A stretch of DNA of 64,000 nucleotides from Bacteroidaceae bacterium (GCA_017933995.1 JAGBKI010000033.1:40871-104870), one strand, 5' to 3'; numbered from the stretch's first letter, positions 1 through 8,996 are shown. Notes: generated by a model from the sequence alone, not told the origin. A program made the numbers and translations.

Positions 1-1
1 C

Positions 2-2188
2 GAGGGCGTCCACGCCAAACTCGACCAGGGCTACAAGTCGGCGCGCAAGGCCAGCATCGACGCCATGCGCGAACTGGGCGGCGCCATCGTCAGCATCACG
101 CTCGTGATGATGGCCGTGTTCATCCCCGTGAGCTTCATGTCGGGCACCAGCGGCACGTTCTACCGCCAGTTCGGTCTGACGATGGCCATCGCCATCTTCT
201 TCTCCGCCATCAACGCCCTGACGCTCTCGCCCGCCCTCTGCGCCGTGTTCCTCAAGGCGCACGGCGACGAACGCCCGCTGGGCGAGCGCGTGAAGGAAGC
301 CACAGCCGAGGCCGCCGAGCAGATGAAGCAGAAGTACAAGCCCAAGAAGTTCTCGCTGGGCTGGCCGCCGTTCATCACCGTCATCCTGCTCATCGCCACC
401 ATCGTGCTGATGGTCTACGGCGCGTTCACCTTCGAGAACGTCACGTTGAGCATCATCGCCTACGCCATCGCCCTCGTGGCCTTCATCGGGCTGTTCAGCA
501 AACGCTTCGCCGACGCCTTCAACCGCATGTACGACCGCCTGCAAGGCCGCTACAAGAAGAACGTGGAGCGTATGGCTAAAGTTCCCGTCATATCCGTGGT
601 GCTCGTGGCAGGCAGCATCGGCTTGCTCGTCTACCTGATGAACATCACGCCGTCGTCGCTCGTGCCCACCGAGGACCAGGGCGTCGTGATGGGCGCCGTG
701 ACGATGCCCCCCGGCACGTCGCAGGACCGCACCGAGCAGGTGCTGCGCGAAGTCGACAGCCTCGTGGCCGCCAACCCCGCCGTCAAGATGCACAACGTCA
801 TATCGGGCTACTCCATGATGGGTGGGCAGGGCAGCAGCTACGGCTCGTTCATCATCAAGCTCAAAGACTACGACGAGCGCGGCATCATAGGGCGCGCCGA
901 CATCGTGGCCGGTATGCTCTACCTCAAGTGCCGCGACGTCATCAAGGACGCGCAGGTGCTCTTCTTCACCCCGCCGATGATTCCCGGCTACGGCGCGATG
1001 AGCGGTTTCTCAATGAACCTGCAAGACCGCACTGGCGGTGACCTCGGCAAGTTCTTTGAGGTGGCGCAGAGCTTCATCGCCGAGCTTTCCAAACGGCCCG
1101 AAATCCAGAGCGCGCAGACCACCTTCAACCCCAACTTCCCGCAGTATATGATTGACATCGACGCTGCGGCCTGTATGAAGGCCGGTCTCTCGCCCAGCGA
1201 CATCCTCACCACCCTCCAGGGCTACATTGGCTCGCAGTACGTCAGCAACTTCAACCGCTTCGGAAAGATGTACCGCGTGATGATACAGGCCGAGCGCAGC
1301 GAGCGCACCAACCTGGAGAGCCTCAAGAAGATCAAGGTGCGCAACGGCGCCGAGATGGCTCCTATCACACAGTTTATGAACATCACGCGCGTGTACGGCC
1401 CCGACAACATCAACCGCTTCAACATGTACACGGCCATCGCCATCAACGGCACGCCCGCCGACGGCTACACCAGCGGCCAGGCGATTCAGGCGGTGAAGGA
1501 AGTGGCCGAGAGCCTGCCGCAGGGCTACAGCTACGAGTTCAGCTCGATGTCGCGCGAGGAGGCGAACAGCACCAACACCACCGCCATAGTCTTCCTGCTG
1601 TGCTTCGTGTTCATCTACCTGCTGCTCTCCGCCCAGTATGAGAGCTACCTGCTGCCGTGGGCGGTGCTGCTCAGCGTGCCGTTCGGCCTGATGGGTTCGT
1701 TCGTCTTCATCCAGGCGATGGGCGGCATTGACGCGCTCATTCAGAGCCAGATACACGTATCGCTGCTTGGCTCGGCCAGCAACAACATCTACGTGCAGAT
1801 TGCGCTTATCATGCTGATGGGTCTGTTGGCCAAGAACGCCATCCTCATCATCGAGTTCGCCCTCGAACGCAGAAAGATGGGCATGAGCATCAAGTGGGCC
1901 GCCATCCTCGGCTCCGCCGCCCGTCTGCGTCCTATCTTGATGACGAGCTTCGCCATGATTATCGGCCTGCTGCCTATGATGTTCGCCTTCGGCGTCGGCG
2001 CCAACGGCAACCGCGCCCTCGGCACCACGGCCATCGGCGGTATGCTCATCGGTATGCTCTTCCAGATATTCGTCGTGCCCGTCCTCTTCATCATCTTCCA
2101 AAGCATCCAGGAGCGCTTCAGCCCCATGCGCTGGGACGACGTCGAGAACGAGGACGTCAAGGCCGACCTCGCGCAGTATGCAGAGTGA
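2..2188 (+). CDS. RND efflux pump inner-membrane permease (HAE1/AcrB-like), 5' end outside window
   Basis: The open frame runs in from the window edge, so the N-terminus is missing. The visible 728 residues are the second half of an AcrB/MexB-type proton-driven drug exporter: a membrane block (ITLVMMAVFIPVSFMSG, LTLSPALCAVF), a large periplasmic loop (GVVMGAVTMPPGTSQDRTEQV, GYSMMGGQGSSYGSF) and a C-terminal block of membrane helices (LLAKNAILIIEFA, LRPILMTSFAMIIGLLPMMF). It would take substrates from the periplasm or inner leaflet and pass them to an outer-membrane channel. A TolC-like gene follows after 138 bases, which fits a membrane fusion protein-permease-channel operon with the fusion-protein gene upstream of the window. 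Family assignment is firm; the substrate cannot be told. Confidence 0.95.
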   Translation, partial: EGVHAKLDQGYKSARKASIDAMRELGGAIVSITLVMMAVFIPVSFMSGTSGTFYRQFGLTMAIAIFFSAINALTLSPALCAVFLKAHGDERPLGERVKEATAEAAEQMKQKYKPKKFSLGWPPFITVILLIATIVLMVYGAFTFENVTLSIIAYAIALVAFIGLFSKRFADAFNRMYDRLQGRYKKNVERMAKVPVISVVLVAGSIGLLVYLMNITPSSLVPTEDQGVVMGAVTMPPGTSQDRTEQVLREVDSLVAANPAVKMHNVISGYSMMGGQGSSYGSFIIKLKDYDERGIIGRADIVAGMLYLKCRDVIKDAQVLFFTPPMIPGYGAMSGFSMNLQDRTGGDLGKFFEVAQSFIAELSKRPEIQSAQTTFNPNFPQYMIDIDAAACMKAGLSPSDILTTLQGYIGSQYVSNFNRFGKMYRVMIQAERSERTNLESLKKIKVRNGAEMAPITQFMNITRVYGPDNINRFNMYTAIAINGTPADGYTSGQAIQAVKEVAESLPQGYSYEFSSMSREEANSTNTTAIVFLLCFVFIYLLLSAQYESYLLPWAVLLSVPFGLMGSFVFIQAMGGIDALIQSQIHVSLLGSASNNIYVQIALIMLMGLLAKNAILIIEFALERRKMGMSIKWAAILGSAARLRPILMTSFAMIIGLLPMMFAFGVGANGNRALGTTAIGGMLIGMLFQIFVVPVLFIIFQSIQERFSPMRWDDVENEDVKADLAQYAE

Positions 2189-2326
2189 CACCATAATTAA
2201 AAAGTAAAAAGTAAAAAATGAGTTATGCTTTGCTGCGGGAAAACCCAGCAAGCCCAGTCAGCCCAGCAAGCCCAGTCCTCGTAACTCAACTTTTAACTTT
2301 TATCTTTTAACTTTTAACTCGAAGTA
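2189..2326. repeat. intergenic palindromic module a
   Basis: The whole gap between permease and channel genes is one large imperfect palindrome. The left arm (2196-2226) is A-rich with AAAAAGT units ending in gagtta. The core (2243-2279) repeats CCCAGCAAG/CCCAGTC units. The right arm (2281-2320) is AACTCAACTTTTAAC followed by further CTTTTAAC units and ends just before the next ATG. The same plan recurs at 3758-3917 and 11095-11347. It could act as an RNA stem in the operon transcript; the function is unknown. Confidence 0.7.
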
Positions 2327-3757
2327 ATGAAAAACCTCCTATACATCCTCCTCGCCGCCGCCACCCTCTCGCTGGCGGGCTGCAAGTCGGCCAAGGAAGC
2401 GCGCGCGCGCCTCTACTCGGACTACGAGGAGGCACCCGCCCCCACGTTCGTCGACAGCCTCTTCCGCGACACGGCGATGAACTCCGCCGACGGCTACCTG
2501 CCGCTCACCGACACCGTGTGCTTCGGCAGCCTGCCCTGGCGCGACGTCTTCGTAGACCCCTACCTCGTCGACCTCATCGAGACCGCGCTCGACAAGAACA
2601 CCAACCTCCTGCTGGCCGACGAAACCATCTACCAGGCCGAGCAGGGACTCCACGTCGCACAACTGGCCTACCTGCCCAGCGTCGCCTTCTCGCCCCAGGG
2701 CACCGTCGCCAGTTTCGACTTCAACAAGGCCACCAAGACCTACTCCCTGCCGCTGGGCGCCAGCTGGCAGATCGACGCCTTCGGCAACCTGCGCAACGCC
2801 CGCAAGCAGGCCGAGATGTCCGCCCTACAGGCGCGTGTGGCCAAGCAGGCCGTCCGCACCAGCATCATCGCCAACGTCGCCAACCTCTACTACAACCTCC
2901 TCACCCTCGACGAGCAGTTGCGCACCACCCGCGCCACCATCGAGATTTGGAAGAAGAACGTCGAGGTGCTGGGCTATATGAAAGAGGCCGGTATGACCAA
3001 CGGCGCCGCCATCTCGCAGTCCAAGGCCAACCTGCTGAGCCTGCAAGCCGGCGTGCCGCAACTCGAAAGCGGCATCGCGCAGATTGAGAACGCCCTGTGC
3101 TACATCCTGCACGAAGCCCCCCACCCCATAGCCCGCGCCAACACATTCTACACTGGCGGCTTCCCCGAGGCGTTCAGCGTCGGCGTGCCCCTGCAACTCC
3201 TGCAGAACCGCCCCGACGTGCGCATCGCCGAACTGCAGATGGCCTACGCCTTCTACGGGCGCAACAAGGCCGAGAGCGCCTTCTACCCCAGCATCACCCT
3301 CAGCGGCTCGCTCGGATGGACCAACAGCGGCGGCCTCGGCATCACCAACCCCGCCAAGGTGCTCGCCAGCCTCGTCGGACAACTCACGCAGCCCATCTTC
3401 GCCAAGGGCCAGCTCACCGCCAACCTCCACATCAGCGAGAGCGAGCAGCGGCGCGCACAACTCAACTTCGAGGACGCCCTCTTGCAGGCCGGACAGGAAG
3501 TGAGCAACTACCTCGCCGCCTACCAGACCGCCATCGAACAGGCCCAGTGGTACGAGCAGCAGGTCGCCCAGCTCGAAACCGCGCGCGACCAGACCGCCGC
3601 CCTCTTCACCCACGGCAACACCACCACCTACCTCGAAAAACTCACCGCCGAGCAGTCCCTGCTCTCCGCCCAACTCTCCCTCATCAACGCCAAGCAGGCC
3701 CGCATCCAGGCCGTCATCAACCTCTACAACGCGCTGGGAGGGGGACGCGAGGAGTAA
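2327..3757 (+). CDS. TolC/OprM-like outer-membrane efflux lipoprotein
   Basis: The 476-residue protein begins MKNLLYILLAAATLSLAGCK, a lipoprotein signal with an LAGC lipobox (Cys19). The body has the two repeated helical and strand segments of the outer-membrane efflux protein family (NodT/CusC/OprM type), with long alpha-helical barrel stretches at about 175-260 and 380-470 and the typical PDVR motif (LLQNRPDVRIAELQM). It should form the trimeric exit duct for the RND permease encoded immediately upstream. Length is normal for the family. The start is fixed by the signal peptide. The pump partner is inferred from position only. Confidence 0.93.
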   Translation: MKNLLYILLAAATLSLAGCKSAKEARARLYSDYEEAPAPTFVDSLFRDTAMNSADGYLPLTDTVCFGSLPWRDVFVDPYLVDLIETALDKNTNLLLADETIYQAEQGLHVAQLAYLPSVAFSPQGTVASFDFNKATKTYSLPLGASWQIDAFGNLRNARKQAEMSALQARVAKQAVRTSIIANVANLYYNLLTLDEQLRTTRATIEIWKKNVEVLGYMKEAGMTNGAAISQSKANLLSLQAGVPQLESGIAQIENALCYILHEAPHPIARANTFYTGGFPEAFSVGVPLQLLQNRPDVRIAELQMAYAFYGRNKAESAFYPSITLSGSLGWTNSGGLGITNPAKVLASLVGQLTQPIFAKGQLTANLHISESEQRRAQLNFEDALLQAGQEVSNYLAAYQTAIEQAQWYEQQVAQLETARDQTAALFTHGNTTTYLEKLTAEQSLLSAQLSLINAKQARIQAVINLYNALGGGREE

Positions 3758-3917
3758 TAAAAAAAATAAAAAGTAAAAGTGGAAAGTTGAGTTTCGCTTC
3801 GCGGCGGTAAAGCCCAGCAAGCCCAGCCCGCCCATAAAGCCCAGCAAGCCCAGCAAGCCCACAGCTCACAGTAACTCAACTTTTACTTTTTAACTTTTAC
3901 CTTTTAACTGGAAAACC
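3758..3917. repeat. intergenic palindromic module b
   Basis: Same design as the module at 2189-2326. The left arm (about 3766-3793) ends aaagttgagtt, the core (3812-3863) is built from AAGCCCAGC units, and the right arm (3871-3910) reads AACTCAACTTTTAC with more CTTTTAAC units up to the lpxA start. The core unit number and the arm details differ from module a, but the arms remain complementary to each other. Confidence 0.7.
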
Positions 3918-4706
3918 ATGATTTCCCCCCAAGCCATCATCGAACCCGGCGCGAAACTCGGCCAGAACGTGCAGGTCTACCCCTTCGCCTACATACAGGC
4001 CGACGTGGAGATAGGCGACAACACCATCGTCTACCCCCAAGCCTCCATCCTCAACGGCTCGCGCATCGGCGCCAACAACCGCATCTTCCAGAACGCCGTC
4101 ATCGGCTCCATGCCCCAGAGTTTCCACTTCAAGGAAGGCACGCCCGTGCACGTCACCATCGGCGACAACAACATCATCCGCGAGAACTGCGTCATCGCCG
4201 GCGGCTACGAAAGCCCCGAGGGCACCGTCATCGGCAACGACAACTGCCTGATGGACCGCGCCCACCTCTGCCACGACGTGCGCATCAAGAACCGCTGCGT
4301 CGTCGGCATCAACACCATCCTCAGCAGCCGCGTCGAGATCGACAGCAACACCATCCTCTCCAACAGCGTCGTCTGCGGCGTCGGCGTCCGCATAGGCCGC
4401 TACACGCTGGTGCAGAGCGGATGCCGTATGCAGAAGGACGTGCCGCCTTACATCATCCTCGGCGACAACCCCGCCCGCTACCGGGGCGTGAACACCACCG
4501 TCCTCACCCAGACCGGCACCGACGAGCGCACCCTGCGCCACATCGGCAACGCCTACCGCCTCGTCTACATGGGCAACTTCTCCCTCGAAGACGCCATCCT
4601 GCAAATCAAGGACCAGATACCCCCCGGCGAGCAGATAGACTACATCACCTCCTTCATCGAAAACTCCCCTGGCGGCATCGTCCGCACGATGAAAGACGAG
4701 GGATAG
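3918..4706 (+). CDS. lpxA: LpxA-type acyl-ACP--UDP-N-acetylglucosamine O-acyltransferase
   Basis: 262 residues, the same length as E. coli LpxA, with a left-handed beta-helix of hexapeptide repeats (IGDNTI, IGANNR, IGDNNI, IGNDNC) and the family tail QKDVPPYIILGDNPARYRG. The catalytic histidine region AHLCHD (His116, His119) matches AHIAHD of E. coli. The enzyme transfers a hydroxyacyl chain from ACP to UDP-GlcNAc, the first step of lipid A synthesis in the cytoplasm. It is not next to lpxD, lpxC or fabZ here, so it may be a second LpxA-like paralogue rather than the main enzyme. The C-terminal helical domain is present. Confidence 0.85.
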   Translation: MISPQAIIEPGAKLGQNVQVYPFAYIQADVEIGDNTIVYPQASILNGSRIGANNRIFQNAVIGSMPQSFHFKEGTPVHVTIGDNNIIRENCVIAGGYESPEGTVIGNDNCLMDRAHLCHDVRIKNRCVVGINTILSSRVEIDSNTILSNSVVCGVGVRIGRYTLVQSGCRMQKDVPPYIILGDNPARYRGVNTTVLTQTGTDERTLRHIGNAYRLVYMGNFSLEDAILQIKDQIPPGEQIDYITSFIENSPGGIVRTMKDEG

Positions 4707-4791
4707 TGCTTGAAGAGGCTGCATAAGCCCTCCCCGCACGCAAAAACACAAGAAAAAGCGGCGCAAAAGCACGCATTTCAAAAACATTGCG

Positions 4792-4799
4792 TACTTTTG
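4792..4799 (+). promoter_or_regulatory. Bacteroidetes -7 promoter box for tRNA-Pro
   Basis: TACTTTTG matches the TAnnTTTG box and sits 16 bases before the first base of the tRNA, the right distance for a start a few bases upstream of it. No clear -33 TTTG box was found. Confidence 0.55.
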
Positions 4800-4815
4800 C
4801 ACCGCTTTTAGCCCA

Positions 4816-4888
4816 CGGAGAGTAGCGCAGTTGGTAGCGCACTACGTTCGGGACGTAGGGGTCGGGCGTTCGAGTCGCCTCTCTCCGA
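4816..4888 (+). tRNA. tRNA-Pro (anticodon CGG)
   Basis: The acceptor stem CGGAGAG pairs with CTCTCCG (4881-4887), with A4888 as discriminator. The anticodon stem CTACG/CGTAG encloses TTCGGGA, giving anticodon CGG for proline. The T-loop is GTTCGAGTC-like. The 3' CCA is not encoded. A terminator hairpin follows at once. Confidence 0.95.
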
Positions 4889-4900
4889 CTGCTAAACACA

Positions 4901-4930
4901 AGCCACGGACTTGCATCTGTGGCTTTTTTG
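4901..4930 (+). terminator. rho-independent terminator after tRNA-Pro
   Basis: AGCCAC (4901-4906) pairs with GTGGCT (4919-4924), followed by a run of T. Confidence 0.8.
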
Positions 4931-5001
4931 TTGGTGTAGCGGACACCCGTTTGCGGCGTGAGAAAAGGTGTCAAGTGTGAACCAAGTAAATTCCAAGCAG
5001 A

Positions 5002-5143
5002 GCGGACTTATTTTTCAAGTAAGTTCGCTTTATTTTCAACCGCAACCAAGAAAATCTCCAAACTAAGCCTTGATTTGTACAAACTAAGGCTTAGTTTATA
5101 CAAATCAAGGTTAAGTTTGTAGAAACTTAGGCTTAATTTGGAG
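5002..5143. repeat. nested palindromes in a gene-free stretch
   Basis: The first hairpin is GCGGACTTA/TAAGTTCGC (5002-5028). Then CCTTGATTTGTA...CAAATCAAGG (5068-5110) is a near-perfect 43-base palindrome. It sits inside outer arms CTCCAAACTAAGCCT (5056-5070) and AGGCTTAATTTGGAG (5129-5143) that differ at one base pair. I see no coding sequence between 4931 and 5413. Confidence 0.75.
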
Positions 5144-5221
5144 AATTAGTCCACGGCGGAAAAGATTTAACCCACGAAAAGTAAGATTAAATCCGATTCG
5201 GATAGCGTATCTTCGCTTTTG

Positions 5222-5298
5222 GCAAAGATACGCTGCGGCTCGGCATAGAAAAGAAAGCAAACTTTCTTTCCTCCCCACCCGTCTTGCAGTATCTTTGC
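5222..5298 (+). repeat. palindromic repeat family 1, copy 1a
   Basis: The perfect 10-base arms GCAAAGATAC (5222-5231) and GTATCTTTGC (5289-5298) enclose the family-1 core half-site GCTGCGGCTCGGCA, an internal hairpin AAAGAAAG/CTTTCTTT and a diverged right half ending CTTGCA. Arms and internal hairpin differ from all other copies but stay self-complementary. Confidence 0.8.
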
Positions 5299-5302
5299 TT
5301 CG

Positions 5303-5382
5303 CGAAAATACGCTGCGGCTCGGCAAAACGTGAAAACGCTTCGCTGTTTTCCCCTTTTGCGCTCGCCTTGCAGTATCTTTGC
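5303..5382 (+). repeat. palindromic repeat family 1, copy 1b
   Basis: It has AAAATAC at the left and GTATCTTTGC at the right (5373-5382). The core is GCTGCGGCTCGGCA ... TTTGCGCTCGCCTTGC, with an internal hairpin GAAAAC/GTTTTC. It ends 31 bases before the antitoxin start and directly follows copy 1a. Confidence 0.8.
5374..5381 (+). promoter_or_regulatory. -7 promoter box inside the right arm of repeat 1b
   Basis: TATCTTTG fits TAnnTTTG and lies 33 bases before the antitoxin ATG at 5414. The promoter box is part of the repeat's right arm, and the same sequence ends copy 1a at 5290-5297. Confidence 0.5.
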
Positions 5383-5413
5383 AGCGCAGTTCCATCTTTA
5401 CAAAAAAGCAACT

Positions 5414-5632
5414 ATGACCACTGTAGCAATGAACAACCTCTGGACGTTCATCCTGGGAATGAACCTTACAGCACGCAACGAGGACTGGCTTACAGCACGG
5501 CTTCTCGAACGGCGCGATGCACGCAAAGCGAAAGCACTAAACAATCTCGACCAAGCTTTCAAAGAGTTCCGCCAAGTGCAGGAGGGAACCGTTGAACGCA
5601 TCAATGCGGAAGACCTGCTCAATGAACTGTAA
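5414..5632 (+). CDS. antitoxin of a type II toxin-antitoxin pair
   Basis: 72 residues from ATG 5414: helical and rich in charged residues (TARLLERRDARKAKALNNLDQAFKEFRQVQEG). Upstream in-frame starts would read through the repeat at 5303-5382, so 5414 is preferred. It overlaps the toxin gene by 11 bases, the usual antitoxin-first arrangement with translational coupling. By analogy it should bind and neutralise the toxin and repress the shared promoter. It has no recognised DNA-binding fold in the part I can read, so the role rests on its neighbour and size. Confidence 0.7.
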   Translation: MTTVAMNNLWTFILGMNLTARNEDWLTARLLERRDARKAKALNNLDQAFKEFRQVQEGTVERINAEDLLNEL

Positions 5633-5960
5633 CATCTACGCCACGCCCGATTTCGCCCGTAGCCTTAAACGGCTGGCCAAACGATACGCTTCGATGCACG
5701 ACGACTACGCCGCGTTCCTCGAAGCACTGCGCGAGAACCCGCTGATGGGTACAGAACTTGGACACCACCTGCGCAAGGTGCGTTTCCCCATCGCATCCAA
5801 AGGCCGGGGAAAAAGCGGCGGCGCGCGTGTCATCACCCACACCATACTCCTACAGACGGACGGGGCCGACGTCACCCTTGTAGCCATTTACGACAAAAGC
5901 GACCGCGCCAATATCACCGACAAGGAAATCCGCCAGTTGCTCCGTAACAACGGGTTATAG
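5622..5960 (+). CDS. RelE/ParE-superfamily toxin
   Basis: 112 residues from ATG 5622, which overlaps the antitoxin stop. The sequence has the RelE/ParE pattern: N-terminal helices with DFARSLKRLAKRYASMHDDY, then a basic beta-sheet region (HHLRKVRFPIASKGRGKSGGARVITHTI) and LVAIYDKSDRANIT near the end. The basic glycine-rich stretch matches the mRNA interferase-type members better than ParE gyrase inhibitors, but the target cannot be decided from sequence. The pair lies between a tRNA region and a barrel gene and is followed by a terminator at 6005. Confidence 0.82.
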   Translation: MNCNIYATPDFARSLKRLAKRYASMHDDYAAFLEALRENPLMGTELGHHLRKVRFPIASKGRGKSGGARVITHTILLQTDGADVTLVAIYDKSDRANITDKEIRQLLRNNGL

Positions 5961-6004
5961 GTAGACACCGGCACACACGCTGACCTATTCTAACCACTCC
6001 CCCA

Positions 6005-6025
6005 CCCCCTTGGGGGCATTTTTTT
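6005..6025 (+). terminator. rho-independent terminator of the toxin-antitoxin operon
   Basis: CCCCC-tt-GGGGG followed by CA and seven T. Confidence 0.75.
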
Positions 6026-6140
6026 GCCCACGTGCGAAAAAAAAACGCCGCATCCGCGTTAAGGGATCCAGGGCGCGTGCGTATATAACGGTAGAGACAC
6101 ACCACGTCAAACCGTAAACAAACGCAAGCCACACCAACCC

Positions 6141-8996
6141 ATGCACTTCTCTATCCGCCGCCTCGCGCTGCTTTCCGCCCTACTTGCCCTTTGCCTCGCC
6201 GCCCACGCGCAAAGCGTGGAGATATATGGGCGCATCCTCGAAAACGCGCCGGGACGCTCGTCCCTGCCCTTCGTCAAGGTGGAACTGATGGATGCCGACA
6301 CCACGTATGCCTACAGCCGTATGGAGACGGGCAACGACGGACGCTTCGTGCTGCGGACGTGGGGCGACGGCAAACGCCTGATCCGCGCAACGCTGACGGG
6401 CTACGACACCCTCTACCACGCCCTGGAGATAGACCCCGGCGACACCCGCCTGAAACTGGGCGACCTGCCCCTCACGCCCAAGTCCTACCTATTAGGCGAC
6501 GCCGTGGTCACCGCGCAGCAGCAGATGCTCACCATCAAGGCCGACACCTTTGTCTTCCACACCGCCGCGTTCCAACTGCCGCCCGGCGCCACGCTCGGCG
6601 CGCTCGTACAGCAGATACCCGGCCTTGAGATGGACGAGAGCGGCAACCTGCTCTTCCACGGCAAGACCGTCAGCGGCATACTCGTCGACGGCCACAACTT
6701 CTTCACCGACAACGCCACCGCCCTGCAAAACGTCACCGCCGACGCCGTGCAGGACGTCAAGGTGTACGAGCGCACCGACCTACAGGCCGACTTCCGCCGC
6801 GAGGAGCAACTGGATCGCGGCACCGTGCTCGACCTCACCATCAAGGAGTCCTACCGCCGCTCGTGGAACGTCAACCTCGACGCCGCCGCCGGCACGCACC
6901 GCCGCTACACCGGCAAGGGCTTCGCCAGCAATTTCGGCGAAAACAGCCGCATCGCCCTCTACGGCCAGACCAACAACATCAGCCAGGGACAAATCACCGA
7001 CGGCAACGGCAACTGGTACAACTTGAGCAACGCCAACGGCCACTACACCTACCGCACTGTCGGCACCGGCTGGAGTTTTGACAACGGCCTCGGCAACCGC
7101 GACGCGGGCTACATGGAGGGCAGCGTCAGTTTCACCCTCGACCACAACGACGGCGGCAGCGCCAAACTGACCCACGCCGAGCAGTTCGTCCGCGACGCCC
7201 TGACGCACTACGACTACTCACGCAACTCCTTTTCCACCCACGCCCGCGACTTCCGCTTCAACGCCGAACTGACGCTCAACTTCGACTCGCTCAACCGCAT
7301 CAACGCCAACGCCTACGGCGGCTTCGAAGGCTCGCGCCGCCGGACATACAACACCTCCTCGCGCTTCACCGCCCCGCGTCCCGGCGACGACCCGTCGCGC
7401 CTGCTCTTCGCCACCGAGACCGACCCCGACGGTGTGAACGCCGTCTACGTCCAGTCGCGCAACGCCAGCCACGATAGCGAAATGAACTTCGACGTCACCT
7501 ACACCCACCGCTTCCGCGCCAACAAGAAGCGCAACCTGGAGTTCTACGGCGGCACGCAGTGGACTGCCAACGACACGCGCCTCCACAACGCCTACCGCCA
7601 GCGCTACTTCGGCCTACCCGCCGACGACGCCAACGCTGCCCTCTACCAGTACACCCACACCCCCTCCCACCGCTTCCGGGGCGACTTCTACGCCAACTGG
7701 ACCGACGCCATAGGCAGCGTGTTCAGCTACAAACTGAACTACCAGTTCACCGCCGCGCGCAAACGCGCCGACTACCGGCTCGAAACCCTCGACGCCCTCA
7801 CCCTGCCCGGTGCCGACGCCCACGCCCCGCTCGACGCCATCACCGAGGCGCGCCTCTTCTACAACAGCCACGCCGAACTCTTCAACGCCGACCCCGCCAA
7901 CACCTACGACTACAGCGCCCGCTACGCCAGCCACTCCTTCTACTTCACGCTCAAGGCCGACTGGGACAAGTTCCACTTCGAGGCCACCGGCAGGCCCACC
8001 TGGGAGCGCGAACACCTGGACTACCGGCGCGACGGCCAAACGTGGCAGCCCAAGCGAAGCGGCTGGACATACTGGTTCAATGCCGGTTTCCGCTACAATC
8101 CCGTGCCCACCACGCGTTACGCCCTCTACTACTCCGGTTCAAGCCGGCAGCCCGACCTGCTCGAACTGCGCCCCTTTACCGACACTTCCGACCCGCTAAG
8201 CGACCGCCTGCCTGCCACCGGTCTGAAAAACAGCACCTACCACACCACGCGCTTCGTCTTCGAGCATACCAACCCCACCAGCGGTGCCAGTTACAACTTT
8301 ATGGGCTTCGCCACCACGACCCACAACGCCATCACCACCACGCAGCAGGCCGACGCTCTCACCGGCCACACCTTCACGAGCCAGACCAACGTCGACGGCA
8401 ACTACAACTACAACCTCAACGCCACCACATCGCAGCCCCTTGACTCCGCGCGCCGCTTCAAGCTGAACCTCAGCACGAGTTTCTCGCAGCGTCGCACACG
8501 TGGCTTCGTCGGCGCGGCGGGCGACGCCCTGGGACTGACCGGCGTGCTGGGCCGCCAGGTGTCGGCAGGCGCCACACTGGCCTACAACGCCAAGGTGTTC
8601 CAGTGCAGCCTCTCGGCCAACTACACCTACGACAACACCCACGCCGGGCGCGCCACCGGCCTCAACGAGCACGGCCACACCATTGACACCAAACTCTCGC
8701 CGCAAATCACCCTGCCCAGCGGGCTGCGCATCTCCACCAGCCTCGCCTACTGGGCGCGCACCGGCTACAGCGACGACCTGCTCAACCACGGCCAGTGGCT
8801 GTGGAACGCCACCATCTCGCAGTCGTTCCTCAAGAACAAGGCGCTCAGCGTCGAACTGCAAGCCGTCGACCTGCTCCACCAGCGCACCGCCGAGAGTTGG
8901 AACGTCACCACCTTCGAGCGCACCTACACCCGCACCACCAACGCCTACCTCCACTACGTCCTGCTCCACATCTCCTACAAGTTCAGCATCAACTGA
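6141..8996 (+). CDS. outer-membrane beta-barrel protein with carboxypeptidase-regulatory-like and plug-like N-terminus
   Basis: 951 residues. A signal peptide (ALLSALLALCLAAHAQS) is followed by a carboxypeptidase-regulatory-like beta-sandwich at about 28-115 (VEIYGRILENAPGRSSLPFV ... LTGYDTLYH). Next comes a plug-like segment at about 130-225 (ALVQQIPGLEMDESGNLLFH ... GILVDGHNFF), and then about 700 residues of alternating aromatic strands ending LLHISYKFSIN, as in the OMP_b-brl_3 family related to TonB-dependent receptors. It is a stand-alone gene with no SusD partner nearby, so a glycan importer of the SusCD type is unlikely. Ligand unknown. Confidence 0.88.
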   Translation: MHFSIRRLALLSALLALCLAAHAQSVEIYGRILENAPGRSSLPFVKVELMDADTTYAYSRMETGNDGRFVLRTWGDGKRLIRATLTGYDTLYHALEIDPGDTRLKLGDLPLTPKSYLLGDAVVTAQQQMLTIKADTFVFHTAAFQLPPGATLGALVQQIPGLEMDESGNLLFHGKTVSGILVDGHNFFTDNATALQNVTADAVQDVKVYERTDLQADFRREEQLDRGTVLDLTIKESYRRSWNVNLDAAAGTHRRYTGKGFASNFGENSRIALYGQTNNISQGQITDGNGNWYNLSNANGHYTYRTVGTGWSFDNGLGNRDAGYMEGSVSFTLDHNDGGSAKLTHAEQFVRDALTHYDYSRNSFSTHARDFRFNAELTLNFDSLNRINANAYGGFEGSRRRTYNTSSRFTAPRPGDDPSRLLFATETDPDGVNAVYVQSRNASHDSEMNFDVTYTHRFRANKKRNLEFYGGTQWTANDTRLHNAYRQRYFGLPADDANAALYQYTHTPSHRFRGDFYANWTDAIGSVFSYKLNYQFTAARKRADYRLETLDALTLPGADAHAPLDAITEARLFYNSHAELFNADPANTYDYSARYASHSFYFTLKADWDKFHFEATGRPTWEREHLDYRRDGQTWQPKRSGWTYWFNAGFRYNPVPTTRYALYYSGSSRQPDLLELRPFTDTSDPLSDRLPATGLKNSTYHTTRFVFEHTNPTSGASYNFMGFATTTHNAITTTQQADALTGHTFTSQTNVDGNYNYNLNATTSQPLDSARRFKLNLSTSFSQRRTRGFVGAAGDALGLTGVLGRQVSAGATLAYNAKVFQCSLSANYTYDNTHAGRATGLNEHGHTIDTKLSPQITLPSGLRISTSLAYWARTGYSDDLLNHGQWLWNATISQSFLKNKALSVELQAVDLLHQRTAESWNVTTFERTYTRTTNAYLHYVLLHISYKFSIN

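Noticed and set aside
1010-2251. 413-codon reading frame on the minus strand
   Set aside because: It lies opposite the RND permease, has low-complexity Val/Asp/Glu/Leu/Gly-rich sequence and no family pattern; a shadow of GC-rich codons. The same holds for 2825-3862, 8196-9305, 12379-13737 and 13829-14818.
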